From Terriglobia bacterium (GTDB lineage Bacteria; Acidobacteriota; Terriglobia; Terriglobales; Acidobacteriaceae), in contig JAIQFC010000015.1 in the NCBI GenBank assembly GCA_020073465.1, positions 62,001 to 126,000 on the forward strand: a stretch of DNA of 64,000 bases, written 5' to 3'. Position 1 is the stretch's first letter. The number at the start of each line of letters is the position of its first letter. Shown in pieces: positions 56,103-64,000 of the stretch. The translations under genes were made by a program, and so were the position numbers. The notes beneath the pieces are model-generated. The model ran no database searches, was not told where the DNA came from, and was given only the letters and a program-made list of their open reading frames with translations.

Positions 56103-59100
56103 CTACGACTTCAGGGCCTTGATGCGCTCGGCGACGTCACGGTAATCGATGTTGCTGCCGTAAACGTCCATGAAATGCCTGAGGGCCGCGGGTTTGTCTC
56201 CGGCACTCTCGTAGGCGGAGGCTAATTCGTAGTTCAGTGCTACGCGCGTCTCACCGTCAATACCCGGAACGTTGAGCGCCCTTTCATACCAGCGGACGGC
56301 GGCTTCCGGCACACCCTTCTCGAGGAAGCATTGCGCTAGCCAGGTATAGGCTTGCATGATCTGCGGGAAGGCGTGCCCGTGGTCCACCGACTGGCAAGCC
56401 TTCTGCAATTCTCCGATAGCCTCGTCCAGCAGCCCCATTTCTCGGAAAGCGATGCCGAGGTTGTAGTGCGTTTCAGGATCCTCATCTGCCGAGGCAACGT
56501 CGGATTCCAGATCCTGTTTCAGCTCGCCGAACATCTCAGCAAGATCGACTCCAGCCTCGTCGCCGAACGGCGAAGCCTTCGCAGCCGGAGCGGGAGCCGG
56601 TGCAGGTGCAGCAGGCGGCACGGCAGCCACCATCGGTTTCGCAGCCTGCACAACGGGCTGGGGCACAGGGGCCGGAGGCGTTGGAACGGAGGGACGTGCC
56701 GGAGTTCCGGCTGCCGCGGCGGCGCTCGCAGCCAGCGGCGAACTTACCTTGGGCTTTGCAACTGGAGCTGGCGGTGCTGGCGGCGCGGCCTTGGCTTTCG
56801 CCACAGGCGCGGCTGGTTGTGCTCCGGCGACCGGAGCCGCTTTCAGGAAATTGTCTCCCAGAGAGCTTTCCAGATCGGCCACGAACTCGCCCAGAACCGG
56901 GCCTTGGTGCTCGCCCGCAACTGCAGCCTCGACGTGTGCTGCCTCAACCTGCTCTGGCACTTCCGGGGCCTCGACTGGCTTGCCGGCGGCGCCGGGCAGG
57001 AACTCTTCGCCCAGCGAAGATTCCAGGTCAGCAACGAACTCCTTCAAGGCCGCGGGCTTCGGAGCCGGTTTGGTTTCAGGCTCGGGAGCGGAGGATACCT
57101 CCGCTTCCACCGGGACGTCTTCCACAGCAGGCGCAACGTCCTCCGCGACCGGCTCTTCCACGGCAACAGGGATGTCTTCAGCCACGGTCTCGGCAGCGGG
57201 GATGTCTTCAACTGTGATTTCTTCGCTTTCGACCGGAATCCCGAGTTCCTCTTCGCTTGCCGCTTGTGTCGCAGCTTCCACCTCAGCGCGGATCTCGGCC
57301 ACTCTGGCCTCGTCGCTGGTCAGCGTCTGGAGCTTGGCCAGCGCAGCCCATGCCTGTTCGCGCATGTGGTTCGAAAGGTAGAAACGAATCTCGTCAATCG
57401 TGTCGGTAATCTTGTCGGTTTCTTCTACGTCCTGAGCGCCAGCCGCTTCGGTGGCAGGAGCTTCGTCTTCCACCGTGACCGTATCTTCCCACTCCGACAG
57501 ATCGATTTCTGCCGGGGTCGCAGCCTGCTCGGCCGGAGCAGCCTCTGCCTCTTCCACCACAGCAAACTCGGCCTGGTCGCTCGGAGTGATCTCGATTTCA
57601 TCCGCCGCCGCGGATACGGCCGACGGCCAGGGTGGCGCGGACTCTTCGGCTTCCTCGACCGCCACTTCTTCCGTAGGAGCAGGAGCCTCTTCCACTCCAG
57701 CCGCCGCAAAAACTACCGGCATCTCCGAAGGAATCGGCATCTCCTCGCCGGAGTGGGGAACGGCTGACGTTGAAGTGCGTTCCTCGTAGCGCTCCGCAAG
57801 TTCGCCATACCGCGTGGCCTCTTCCGGATACTCGGCCTCGGAATAGATGTTTTGCAGGGTGCGGCAGCAGACCGCGGCCTCGGCAAAACGTCCCGCACGC
57901 GTATGCAGGGCTGCCAGCCGCTGGTTCAGACGCAAATCACCGGGCGCCTGGGGCAGGGCTGCCATCAAGGGCCCCAGCGCTTTGGCCGGCATGTTGTAGG
58001 AGATGAAGAGCTCCGCGTCGGTAAGAGCCGAACGTACTGCCAGTGCAACTTCGTCCGAGTAGTGCTGATGAATCGAGGGTGAGGTCGCTTCCAGTTCGTC
58101 CACGATGACGGCAGCTTCTTCCGCCGAGATCAGCTTTGTACCCGAGGTGCCGCCCAGCTGGCTGACCACCTGCTGGTAGTTCTGCATGTGCAGAGGGTTG
58201 CCGGGTTCGAGCGTGGCCAGCTTCTGATACAAGTCACGCGCCCGGACCAAATCGCCGGATTGAACGCTGGCATGTGCCAGAAGTTCGGTGACTTCGCTGA
58301 TATGCGTGGTTTCTCCAGCCTTGTGGAACAGGTCCAGCAACTTCTCCAACGAGGCCGGATTGTCCCGAACATGGCCGATTACGATATGCAGGTTTTCCAG
58401 GACCTTTGCAGAATTCTCCGCCAGCAAGCGGTCGGCATGCTGATCGTAGACCTGAAGCGCGTTTTCGTACTGTCCGGCCTGCATCAAGGCATCGGCGAAG
58501 GTCGCAATCGCAGGCAGGTCGTTGTGAATGGTGAGGAGCTTGCTCGCAACCGTTCCGGCATCGGAGAGCCGCCCGACCTGCAGGTAGGCCTTGAGCAGAT
58601 CGCGCAGGCCTTCGGGATTCGAATCGAGATCCCCAATCTTCTGCAGCGACGTGATGGCAGCTTCGGCATCGCCGGACTCGATCAGGTTCTTGCCCTGCAT
58701 CAGCAGCGCGTAGGTATTGCCCGGATCGAGCGTCAGCATGCGCTGCAGAATCTCTTCCGCGCCGCCCAGGGAACCCTTGGAGCGCATGCTCTCCGCAGCG
58801 GCTGAGAAGATCTGCCAGGCTTCGTTCTTCTTGCCCAGCCGGACGTAGACCTCGGCCAGACGTACTCGCATATTCACATTTTCCGGATCCATTTCCAGGA
58901 TCTTCTGGAAGATGCGGACAGCATTGTCCAACTCGCCCGATTTCAGGAATTCTTCCGCGACCTGCAGATACTGGGCGCGGGCGTCATTGAACAAACCCTG
59001 CTGGGTATAGAGTTCGGCCAGCTTCAGCACGCTCTCCAGCGATGGCTTGAGCTTGCTGATCTTCTTGTACATGGCGATGGCCTTGACCGTGAATCCCTGG

Positions 59101-59324
59101 CCGGCATAGGCATCGCCCACACTCTTGAAACATTCGGTAGCTTTATCGACCTCGCCGAGGCGGGAGTAGAGGTCGCCCACGGTGTTGGTCACCGTCAGGT
59201 CCTTGGCATCGTTCTTGAGGATTTTTTCGTACTCGGAGATGGCATTCTGCAGCTTGCCCTGCTGGACATACTTCTCCGCAGCGCTGAGTACCTTTTGCTT
59301 GTTGAATCCGAAACCGAACGCCAT
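56103..59324 (-). CDS. Large tetratricopeptide-repeat protein
   Basis: 1073 residues. Residues 1-510 are TPR units of about 34 residues (KYVQQGKLQNAISEYEKIL; YSRLGEVDKATECFKSVG; NAVRIFQKILEMDPENVNMR), about 520-900 is a low-complexity Ala/Pro/Glu linker (EEVAVEEAEESAPPWPS) with two copies of a short EFVADLESSLGxxFL motif, and 940-1073 is a further TPR block beginning DPETHYNLGIAFREMGLLDE. The C-terminal block is the conserved part in relatives. Probable scaffold; no enzymatic motif, no signal peptide, so cytoplasmic. No SD stronger than GGA 10 bases upstream. Confidence 0.9.
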   Translation of the reverse strand: MAFGFGFNKQKVLSAAEKYVQQGKLQNAISEYEKILKNDAKDLTVTNTVGDLYSRLGEVDKATECFKSVGDAYAGQGFTVKAIAMYKKISKLKPSLESVLKLAELYTQQGLFNDARAQYLQVAEEFLKSGELDNAVRIFQKILEMDPENVNMRVRLAEVYVRLGKKNEAWQIFSAAAESMRSKGSLGGAEEILQRMLTLDPGNTYALLMQGKNLIESGDAEAAITSLQKIGDLDSNPEGLRDLLKAYLQVGRLSDAGTVASKLLTIHNDLPAIATFADALMQAGQYENALQVYDQHADRLLAENSAKVLENLHIVIGHVRDNPASLEKLLDLFHKAGETTHISEVTELLAHASVQSGDLVRARDLYQKLATLEPGNPLHMQNYQQVVSQLGGTSGTKLISAEEAAVIVDELEATSPSIHQHYSDEVALAVRSALTDAELFISYNMPAKALGPLMAALPQAPGDLRLNQRLAALHTRAGRFAEAAVCCRTLQNIYSEAEYPEEATRYGELAERYEERTSTSAVPHSGEEMPIPSEMPVVFAAAGVEEAPAPTEEVAVEEAEESAPPWPSAVSAAADEIEITPSDQAEFAVVEEAEAAPAEQAATPAEIDLSEWEDTVTVEDEAPATEAAGAQDVEETDKITDTIDEIRFYLSNHMREQAWAALAKLQTLTSDEARVAEIRAEVEAATQAASEEELGIPVESEEITVEDIPAAETVAEDIPVAVEEPVAEDVAPAVEDVPVEAEVSSAPEPETKPAPKPAALKEFVADLESSLGEEFLPGAAGKPVEAPEVPEQVEAAHVEAAVAGEHQGPVLGEFVADLESSLGDNFLKAAPVAGAQPAAPVAKAKAAPPAPPAPVAKPKVSSPLAASAAAAAGTPARPSVPTPPAPVPQPVVQAAKPMVAAVPPAAPAPAPAPAAKASPFGDEAGVDLAEMFGELKQDLESDVASADEDPETHYNLGIAFREMGLLDEAIGELQKACQSVDHGHAFPQIMQAYTWLAQCFLEKGVPEAAVRWYERALNVPGIDGETRVALNYELASAYESAGDKPAALRHFMDVYGSNIDYRDVAERIKALKS

Positions 59325-59776
59325 ATCTAGTCCGAACTCCAGCCCCTGGTCTTGATTGCGCCCACTGACTACCTTGAACCCCTGACTCTGTACCTATCGG
59401 GACGGCAGTCTCCTACCTTGAAGATGGCCGACCGGACAAGGCCAATTGTACGTCTGGTCGTCACGAACCGCATGGTTACCAAGGGTTACCGAAAGGGAGT
59501 GTACGAAAGAGTTACCAAGGGAATCAGGCGGGACTGCAACCCTCATTCCTATAAAGATGGCCTCCCAGAGAATGATGAAAGGAAGACTCGGCCTGGACTC
59601 CCATAAATTCCCGCAATTTCGCGGGGAAAAACCGGGCTTCGGACTCCTCCCGCGGCTGATGATCGGCGGGAGCGGTAGTACGAATTTGCTATTTGGCGGC
59701 CAAAGCGTGACAGTGTACCTTTCCAGATGCAAAACTGTGGGGAACCCACAATATATAAGGAAGGCCCAGCGCGCAC
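59325..59776. other. Divergent intergenic region between TPR gene and selenoprotein-like gene
   Basis: 452 bases. Contains three GTTACC copies at 59475, 59485 and 59511 (two within GTTACCAAGG, 36 bases apart) and a perfect inverted repeat TGTGGG-GAA-CCCACA at 59736-59750, 26 bases before the selenoprotein-like start. No gene seen. Confidence 0.55.
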
Positions 59777-60343
59777 ATGACCTGGATTCGAACTCTCTCC
59801 CTCTCCGAAGCTGACGAAAAGCTCCGCCAGGCAATCGAAGGCGAGAAATCGCTCTATCCCAAGGAATACGCTGATCCGGTGCACCCTGATCCTTCGGGCG
59901 CCTCGTCGATCGTCGGCTCGCACACGCTGATTCCCGACGCGCTTTATCACGCCTTTAGCACCTTCGGCGCGCTCATGTCACCCGACCTTCCTCTCGAGCG
60001 CCGCCAGCACGAGATGATCGCGACCGTGGTCTCGGTCACGAACCGGTGCGTCTATTGAATCGAGTCGCACGCAGAGTTTCTGCGTAGGGTGACGTTGGAT
60101 AAGGGACTAGTCGAGGCGCTGGAGAAGGATTACACGACCGCCCCGATCTCGGCCCAGGATCGGCTAATGCTCGACTTTGTGGTCAAACTGACCAAAGATG
60201 CAACCAAAGTCTGGAAGGATGATATCGAGGGCCTGCGCGCAGCTGGATTTGACGACCGCGGAATCCTGCAGATCACGCTGATCGCCTCCTGGTTCAACTA
60301 CATCAACCGCGTGGCGGACGCGCTGGGAGTGGGAAGAGAGTAG
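59777..60343 (+). CDS. AhpD-like peroxidase-related protein with in-frame TGA (probable selenocysteine)
   Basis: 188 residues if TGA at 60056-60058 is read as selenocysteine (U94). The protein is a carboxymuconolactone decarboxylase/AhpD-type peroxidase-related enzyme: helices before the redox motif ([16 protein letters not shown]), motif C91-V-Y-U94-I-E-S-H98 where relatives have CxxCxxxH, and an uninterrupted downstream half ([20 protein letters not shown]). A hairpin ACGCAGA-GTT-TCTGCGT (60069-60085) starts 10 bases after TGA, with a G opening the loop at +18, as bacterial SECIS elements require. The alternative, a nonsense mutation in a Cys codon, is less likely because everything else in both halves is intact. 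AAGG about 14 bases before the ATG may be the ribosome site. Confidence 0.8.
60069..60085 (+). promoter_or_regulatory. SECIS-like stem-loop following the in-frame TGA
   Basis: Seven-base-pair perfect stem (ACGCAGA / TCTGCGT) with a GTT loop starting 18 bases after the TGA. Bacterial SECIS elements have a short stem with a G in the first two loop positions about 16-37 bases after the codon. SelB-type recognition is inferred. Confidence 0.65.
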
Positions 60344-60366
60344 GGACACGCCTTCCCACTCCGGCG

Positions 60367-60897
60367 TTACTGCTGCAGCGGTTGTTCCGGAACTGTTTCC
60401 GGAGCCACAAAGCGACTTTCGTCGCTGCCTGTCTTTGCTTCCGCCATCCACTCCCACACTCGCACTCCCCGCTCATCCAGGAAGCAGCGAGCTTCGCCGT
60501 ATGCCACCAGACGGTGGAACACCGTGGTCACCGATGCGCCCAGATCCTTGTGCCTCCCAGCCACTTCGGGAAATCTGCGCCACAATTCCTCGCAGCACTG
60601 CCGCGGATGCAGTGGAGTCCGCGATTCCATCAGGATCTGCCGGCATGCCCGCGTGAACCCCTTCTTGCGGTCCGAGATTCCCCGATCCAATGTGATGCGC
60701 AGCTCGTCGCTGAGCACGGAATCGCCGAAGAGATCCGCTAGACCAGCCAGCATTTGTTTGATCGTGCCAATCCGTTTCATGACCTCGGCCCGCCGCTGGA
60801 GGAGTCCGGCCAGCTCTTGCTCGGCTGTCCGGAGCACCTCCTGCACGTGCGGCAGCATGGTTGTTGCTGTGTCCTGCCCTGCTACGATCGTGTTCAT
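60367..60897 (-). CDS. Hypothetical protein, partly coiled-coil
   Basis: 176 residues from the ATG at 60897 with GGGGAGG 5 bases upstream. An N-terminal coiled coil (VLRTAEQELAGLLQRRAEVM) precedes a winged-helix-like region (RACRQILMESRTPLHPRQCCEELWRR; SVTTVFHRLVAYGEARCFLD). The second half resembles small DNA-binding or HTA-type domains by pattern; function unknown. Co-directional with the next upstream secreted protein gene, 32 bases away. Confidence 0.75.
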   Translation of the reverse strand: MNTIVAGQDTATTMLPHVQEVLRTAEQELAGLLQRRAEVMKRIGTIKQMLAGLADLFGDSVLSDELRITLDRGISDRKKGFTRACRQILMESRTPLHPRQCCEELWRRFPEVAGRHKDLGASVTTVFHRLVAYGEARCFLDERGVRVWEWMAEAKTGSDESRFVAPETVPEQPLQQ

Positions 60898-60929
60898 CAA
60901 GGCCTCCCCGGTCAAAGTGTTGGACTTGT

Positions 60930-61358
60930 TTACGGTTTGTTCCCACTTGCGCTGATCTGCACGGGGGCACGCGGGCGTTGCCTGGCTAAGGCAGTAGCCG
61001 TCTTCGACGGCGCCAGCTCGTATCCATAGCGGTCATTTTCCATCCAGACCTGCCTCAGCGCGCGCCCCCCTGCATCCGCTGAGAACACCAGCTTGGGCGC
61101 TGCCGGCCGGTCCAGCGACTCCACGGAATGGGTGAAGATCGTTGTCACCACGTGAGTTCGCGCGTCGCGCAGTTCAACACGGCCGGGTGTGCATGCCAGC
61201 GAGTATTCTCCCCCAGGAAAAGATTTGTCGCCGACGGTGAAGTCGAACGGGATGCTCACCTTAACGTAGTGTGGCGCATACTGCGCCTCGGCCACGCCGG
61301 CGAGCCACAAAACAGCAAACGAAAGCACTGTCAGGATTCGAACGTTTCGGTGATTCAT
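60930..61358 (-). CDS. Small secreted protein of unknown function
   Basis: 142 residues: signal peptide (ILTVLSFAVLWLAGVAEAQY) and a beta-rich domain with HYVKVSIPFDFTVGDKSFPGGEYSL, a pattern common in Acidobacteria secreted proteins. No catalytic residues recognised. A GTCACAC-N8-GTGTGAC inverted repeat lies upstream at 61410-61431. Confidence 0.75.
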   Translation of the reverse strand: MNHRNVRILTVLSFAVLWLAGVAEAQYAPHYVKVSIPFDFTVGDKSFPGGEYSLACTPGRVELRDARTHVVTTIFTHSVESLDRPAAPKLVFSADAGGRALRQVWMENDRYGYELAPSKTATALARQRPRAPVQISASGNKP

Positions 61359-61409
61359 ACATCCTCCTCAGTCTGATCCTCCTGTGTTGTTGTGATCGCG
61401 CCGACCTTG

Positions 61410-61431
61410 GTCACACGAAGGTGAGTGTGAC
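61410..61431. promoter_or_regulatory. Inverted repeat GTCACAC-N8-GTGTGAC
   Basis: Seven-base perfect arms 52 bases upstream of the secreted protein gene and 264 bases upstream of the LysR gene. Possibly an operator; no regulator assigned. Confidence 0.3.
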
Positions 61432-61544
61432 GCAAAGTTTTTTGCGACGCTATCCGTTTCTTGCGATCAATCTCTTGTGTGGAACATGCTGCATTAGACG
61501 AAAAGTCCATCCATGAGGATTATTGTTTGTTCTCATTGGCTAAA

Positions 61545-61557
61545 TGAGATATGTTCA
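61545..61557. promoter_or_regulatory. MetR-like binding site
   Basis: TGAGATATGTTCA matches the MetR consensus TGAA-N5-TTCA with one mismatch. It includes most of the GATATG-TT-CATATC inverted repeat (61548-61561) and lies 138 bases before the LysR gene start. Consistent with autoregulation, by analogy with E. coli metR. Confidence 0.4.
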
Positions 61558-61694
61558 TATCAGCGGATATCGATACACGCTGCGGTTGATGTTTTGTCAG
61601 AAGCGGGCGTACCTGCAGCGGCCACATTGCAGTAGACGCTGGGCCACTGTGTTGTCTTGGCTGGATTCCAATTGAATTGAAGAGGAAGACCTCC

Positions 61695-62618
61695 ATGTCG
61701 CTCAATCACGATGTGAGGCTGGAAATTCGCCACCTGAAGCTGCTGGCTGCGGTGGCCGAGCAAGGCAGTGTCACGGAGGCAGGCCGGCGCCTGCACGTAA
61801 CCCAGTCCGCGCTGAGTCACCAGCTGCGCGATGCAGAAGAAAGGCTGGGAACCGCGCTATTTCTGCGCCTGGGCAAGAAGATGGTGCTCACCCCAGCGGG
61901 CGAGAAGCTCCTGGACTCGGCCCACAAGGTACTTGATGAACTCCGCACCGCCGAGGCCCAGATCGAAGGACTCGACGGCGACACGCGCGGTGTCATCCGT
62001 GTGAGCACCGAGTGCTACACCTGTTATCACTGGCTGCCTCCAGTGCTTAAGAAGTTCACCACGAAGTTCCCAGGCGTCGAAGTCAACATTGTGCTCGAAG
62101 CCACCGCGCACCCCATTGCCGCCTTGCTCGACGGCCAGATCGATGTCGCGGTCACCAGCTGTCGGCCGGGCAACAAGAGTCTTCGGCTCACACCTACGTG
62201 TGAGGACGAGTTGGTGATTGTCATGGACCCGCGCCACCGGCTGACGGCGTCCACTCACGTCCAGCCGCGCGACTTGGCGGGAGAGTCGGTCTTCTGCTAC
62301 CCGCCAAAAGAAGAAAGCACCCTGGTTCTGAAAGTGCTTCGTCCTGCCGGCGTCCAGCCCGCGCGGGTTATGGAAGTTCCGCTGACCGAGTCGATCGTTG
62401 ATATGGTGTCGGCTGGCCTGGGAGTAGCCCTTCTGGCGCGCTGGGCGGTCAAGAATTACCTGGCCAGTGGAAAGATTGTGACCCGGCCGCTGAACAAGAG
62501 TGGATTCCGGCGGCGCTGGTACGCCGCCACTTTGCGCACCCGCCCCATGACACCCTATCTGACGGAATTTATCAACCTGCTGGTGCGGAGCTGCTCGTTG
62601 GATTCGGTGCCGAGCTAG
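61695..62618 (+). CDS. LysR family regulator, MetR-like
   Basis: 307 residues. The HTH (IRHLKLLAAVAEQGSVTEAG, RRLHVTQSALSHQLRDAEERLG) is followed by a co-inducer domain whose STECYTCYHWLPPVLKKF segment corresponds to the ECHSCIQWLTP segment of E. coli MetR, the homocysteine-responsive regulator of methionine genes. The start at 61695 has AGAGGA upstream. It is 26 bases upstream of an acyl-CoA ligase gene and not next to methionine genes. Effector could be homocysteine or another amino acid metabolite. Confidence 0.88.
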   Translation: MSLNHDVRLEIRHLKLLAAVAEQGSVTEAGRRLHVTQSALSHQLRDAEERLGTALFLRLGKKMVLTPAGEKLLDSAHKVLDELRTAEAQIEGLDGDTRGVIRVSTECYTCYHWLPPVLKKFTTKFPGVEVNIVLEATAHPIAALLDGQIDVAVTSCRPGNKSLRLTPTCEDELVIVMDPRHRLTASTHVQPRDLAGESVFCYPPKEESTLVLKVLRPAGVQPARVMEVPLTESIVDMVSAGLGVALLARWAVKNYLASGKIVTRPLNKSGFRRRWYAATLRTRPMTPYLTEFINLLVRSCSLDSVPS

Positions 62619-62644
62619 CCTGGCTAAGTAGTCGGCATCCGTGT

Positions 62645-64000
62645 ATGAAAGAACGCTCCTCAGTCGCCGGTTACCTGGAGGACTTCCAGAATCTCGGAGA
62701 GACCTGCGCGTACGTCCACCGCCGCGGATACCGGACCGAGCGCTGGTCGTACCGCCGCGTCGCGGAGACCGCTCTCCGCTTTGCACGAGAACTCGAGGAG
62801 CGCCGGATCAACAAAGGCGACCGCGTCATGCTCTGGGGTGAAAACTGCGCCGAATGGGTTGCAGTCTTCCTCGGATGTGCGAACCAGGGTGCAGTGGTCG
62901 TTCCCATGGACGACAGTGCATCCGTGGACTTCGCCAAGCGGGTCCTTCAGCAGGTTGCGGCGAAGCTAATCGTCTGCGCTCGCCGGCACACTGAACAAGC
63001 CGCCGGGGCAATGCCTAGCTCTTCCATCCTGATCCTCGAAGACCTCGAGCAAACGGCGGCTAATCATTCGGCTTCCGCAGTTCCCACAGCTGTCGTCAGC
63101 AGGGACGACATCTTGCAGATCGTCTTCACGTCCGGTACGACGGCCGAGCCTAAAGGTGTTGTCATCACGCACGGCAACGTGCTTGCCAACGTCGTGCCGC
63201 TGGAAAACCAAATACGCCCGTATCTGAAGTACGAGCGCCTCATGCATCCGGTCCGCTTTCTCAACCTGTTGCCGCTCAGCCACGTATTCGGGCAATTCCT
63301 GGGGATGTTTCTGCCTTCACTCCTGGGCGGCACGGTCATCTTTCAAGAAGAACTCAAACCCTCCGAAGTAGTCAGCACAATCCGGCGCGAGCGAGTGTCG
63401 GTGCTGGTCAGCGTGCCGAGAGTTCTGCAGTCATTGAAACAGAAGGTAGAGCGTGATCTGGAAGACCAGCGGGAACAGAGCGCCTTCCGCGAACGATTCC
63501 GTGCGTCCGAAGGCAAGCACTTCCTGCGCCGGTGGTGGGCGTTTCGCCACATTCACCGCCAATTCGGATGGAAGTTTTGGGCATTCATCTCCGGCGGCGC
63601 CGCACTCGACATCGACACCGAGGAATTCTGGGGACGCCTGGGGTATGCGGTGATCCAGGGCTACGGGCTCACTGAAACAACGTCGCTCATCAGCGTGAAT
63701 CATCCGTTCAAGTTGGGCAAGGGTTCGATCGGCAAAGTGTTGCAGGGACGCGAGGTCAAACTCGCTGATGACGGAGAAATACTTGTGCGTGGCGGCGGCG
63801 TGGCCGCAGGTTATTGGGCCGGAGTTGCTCCCGGAGCTGCAACTAGTCGAGTGTCTGACGATGAAGGCTGGTACCGCACTGGCGACATCGGTGCCCTGGA
63901 CGAAGCCGGCAACCTCTACTTCAAGGGACGCAAGAAAGAAGTGATCGTGACCCCGGCAGGAATGAACGTCTATCCTGAAGATCTCGAAGCCGGTCTGCGC
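62645..64000 (+). CDS. AMP-dependent long-chain acyl-CoA ligase-like enzyme (3' end outside window)
   Basis: 452 codons visible; the frame is open at the right edge. AMP-binding motifs: P-loop-like IVFTSGTTAEPKGVV, YGLTETT, GWYRTGDIG and the FKGRKKEVIV hinge. The N-terminus lacks a signal peptide. ANL-superfamily enzymes activate fatty acids as acyl-adenylates before transfer to CoA or another acceptor. It follows the MetR-like gene by 26 bases on the same strand. Confidence 0.92.
   Translation, partial: MKERSSVAGYLEDFQNLGETCAYVHRRGYRTERWSYRRVAETALRFARELEERRINKGDRVMLWGENCAEWVAVFLGCANQGAVVVPMDDSASVDFAKRVLQQVAAKLIVCARRHTEQAAGAMPSSSILILEDLEQTAANHSASAVPTAVVSRDDILQIVFTSGTTAEPKGVVITHGNVLANVVPLENQIRPYLKYERLMHPVRFLNLLPLSHVFGQFLGMFLPSLLGGTVIFQEELKPSEVVSTIRRERVSVLVSVPRVLQSLKQKVERDLEDQREQSAFRERFRASEGKHFLRRWWAFRHIHRQFGWKFWAFISGGAALDIDTEEFWGRLGYAVIQGYGLTETTSLISVNHPFKLGKGSIGKVLQGREVKLADDGEILVRGGGVAAGYWAGVAPGAATSRVSDDEGWYRTGDIGALDEAGNLYFKGRKKEVIVTPAGMNVYPEDLEAGLR

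Noticed and set aside
56352-57767. 471-residue open frame opposite the TPR protein linker
   Set aside because: Arg/Phe/Gly low complexity mirrored from the Ala/Glu/Pro-rich linker; not a gene.
59783-59815. GGATTCGAACTC string resembling the T-arm complement of a tRNA
   Set aside because: It lies inside the coding start of the AhpD-like gene, and no acceptor, D or anticodon stem can be built around it.
60056-60058. Calling the AhpD-like gene a simple pseudogene
   Set aside because: The TGA hits the redox Cys position exactly, both halves are intact and a SECIS-like hairpin follows; selenocysteine is the better reading.

Overview
The window (about 60% GC, no prophage, IS element, CRISPR array or RNA gene seen) looks like an acidobacterial chromosome of the Koribacter/Terriglobia kind. 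This is inferred from gene content, not from a marker gene: YVTN-type beta-propeller lipoproteins, FtsX/MacB-type permeases, many small secreted proteins of unknown function, and many short hairpin-forming word repeats between genes. Both edges cut a gene: a beta-propeller protein on the left and an AMP-binding acyl-CoA ligase on the right.

Layout. 1-0.9 kb: beta-propeller lipoprotein. 1.2-8.8 kb: three-gene RND efflux operon (adaptor plus two permeases, MdtABC layout). 9.0-11.1 kb: leuC-leuD. 11.2-13.5 kb: GT2 glycosyltransferase facing a polytopic membrane protein. 13.7-18.7 kb: lone MacB-type permease with a clear terminator, a small hypothetical, a secreted phosphoesterase with ASH-like domains, and two zinc-ribbon proteins. 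18.9-22.2 kb: folD, coaE and an HtrA protease. 22.3-25.7 kb: a porin-cytochrome pair (MtrB/PioB-type barrel and DmsE/MtrA-type decaheme cytochrome) preceded by a CRP-consensus palindrome. 26-36.3 kb: GNAT, MmcQ/YjbR, ggt, a TIM-barrel isomerase-like protein, asnS, a C-terminally truncated arginase, an alpha/beta hydrolase, a phosphonatase-like hydrolase, ddl and an FKBP isomerase. 36.8-39.4 kb: a stand-alone receiver, then a SAM-I riboswitch followed by a divergent threonine-synthase-fold enzyme and a CysO-like sulfur carrier. 39.4-44.6 kb: polysaccharide deacetylase divergent from a TetR-HlyD-ABC export operon. 45.3-48.2 kb: yceD-rpmF-plsX-fabD. 48.4-49.1 kb: a VapBC-type toxin-antitoxin pair. 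49-56 kb: GH5 glycosidase, a two-subunit molybdenum hydroxylase, a secreted HExxH protein, a LOG-family protein and a small membrane protein. 56.1-59.3 kb: a 1073-residue TPR protein. 59.8-60.3 kb: an AhpD-like protein with an in-frame TGA at the second cysteine of CxxC, best read as a selenoprotein. 60.4-64 kb: two hypotheticals, a MetR-like LysR regulator and the acyl-CoA ligase.

Most notable: (1) the probable CxxU selenoprotein with a SECIS-like hairpin just after the TGA; (2) the SAM riboswitch controlling a PLP enzyme plus sulfur carrier, which suggests protein-thiocarboxylate-dependent sulfur amino-acid synthesis rather than plain threonine synthesis; (3) an extracellular-electron-transfer-like MtrAB module with CRP-class-II promoter geometry; (4) several families of intergenic word-repeat hairpins that run from a stop codon to the next start or to the facing stop codon. 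Regulatory calls come from consensus matching by eye and have not been tested computationally.
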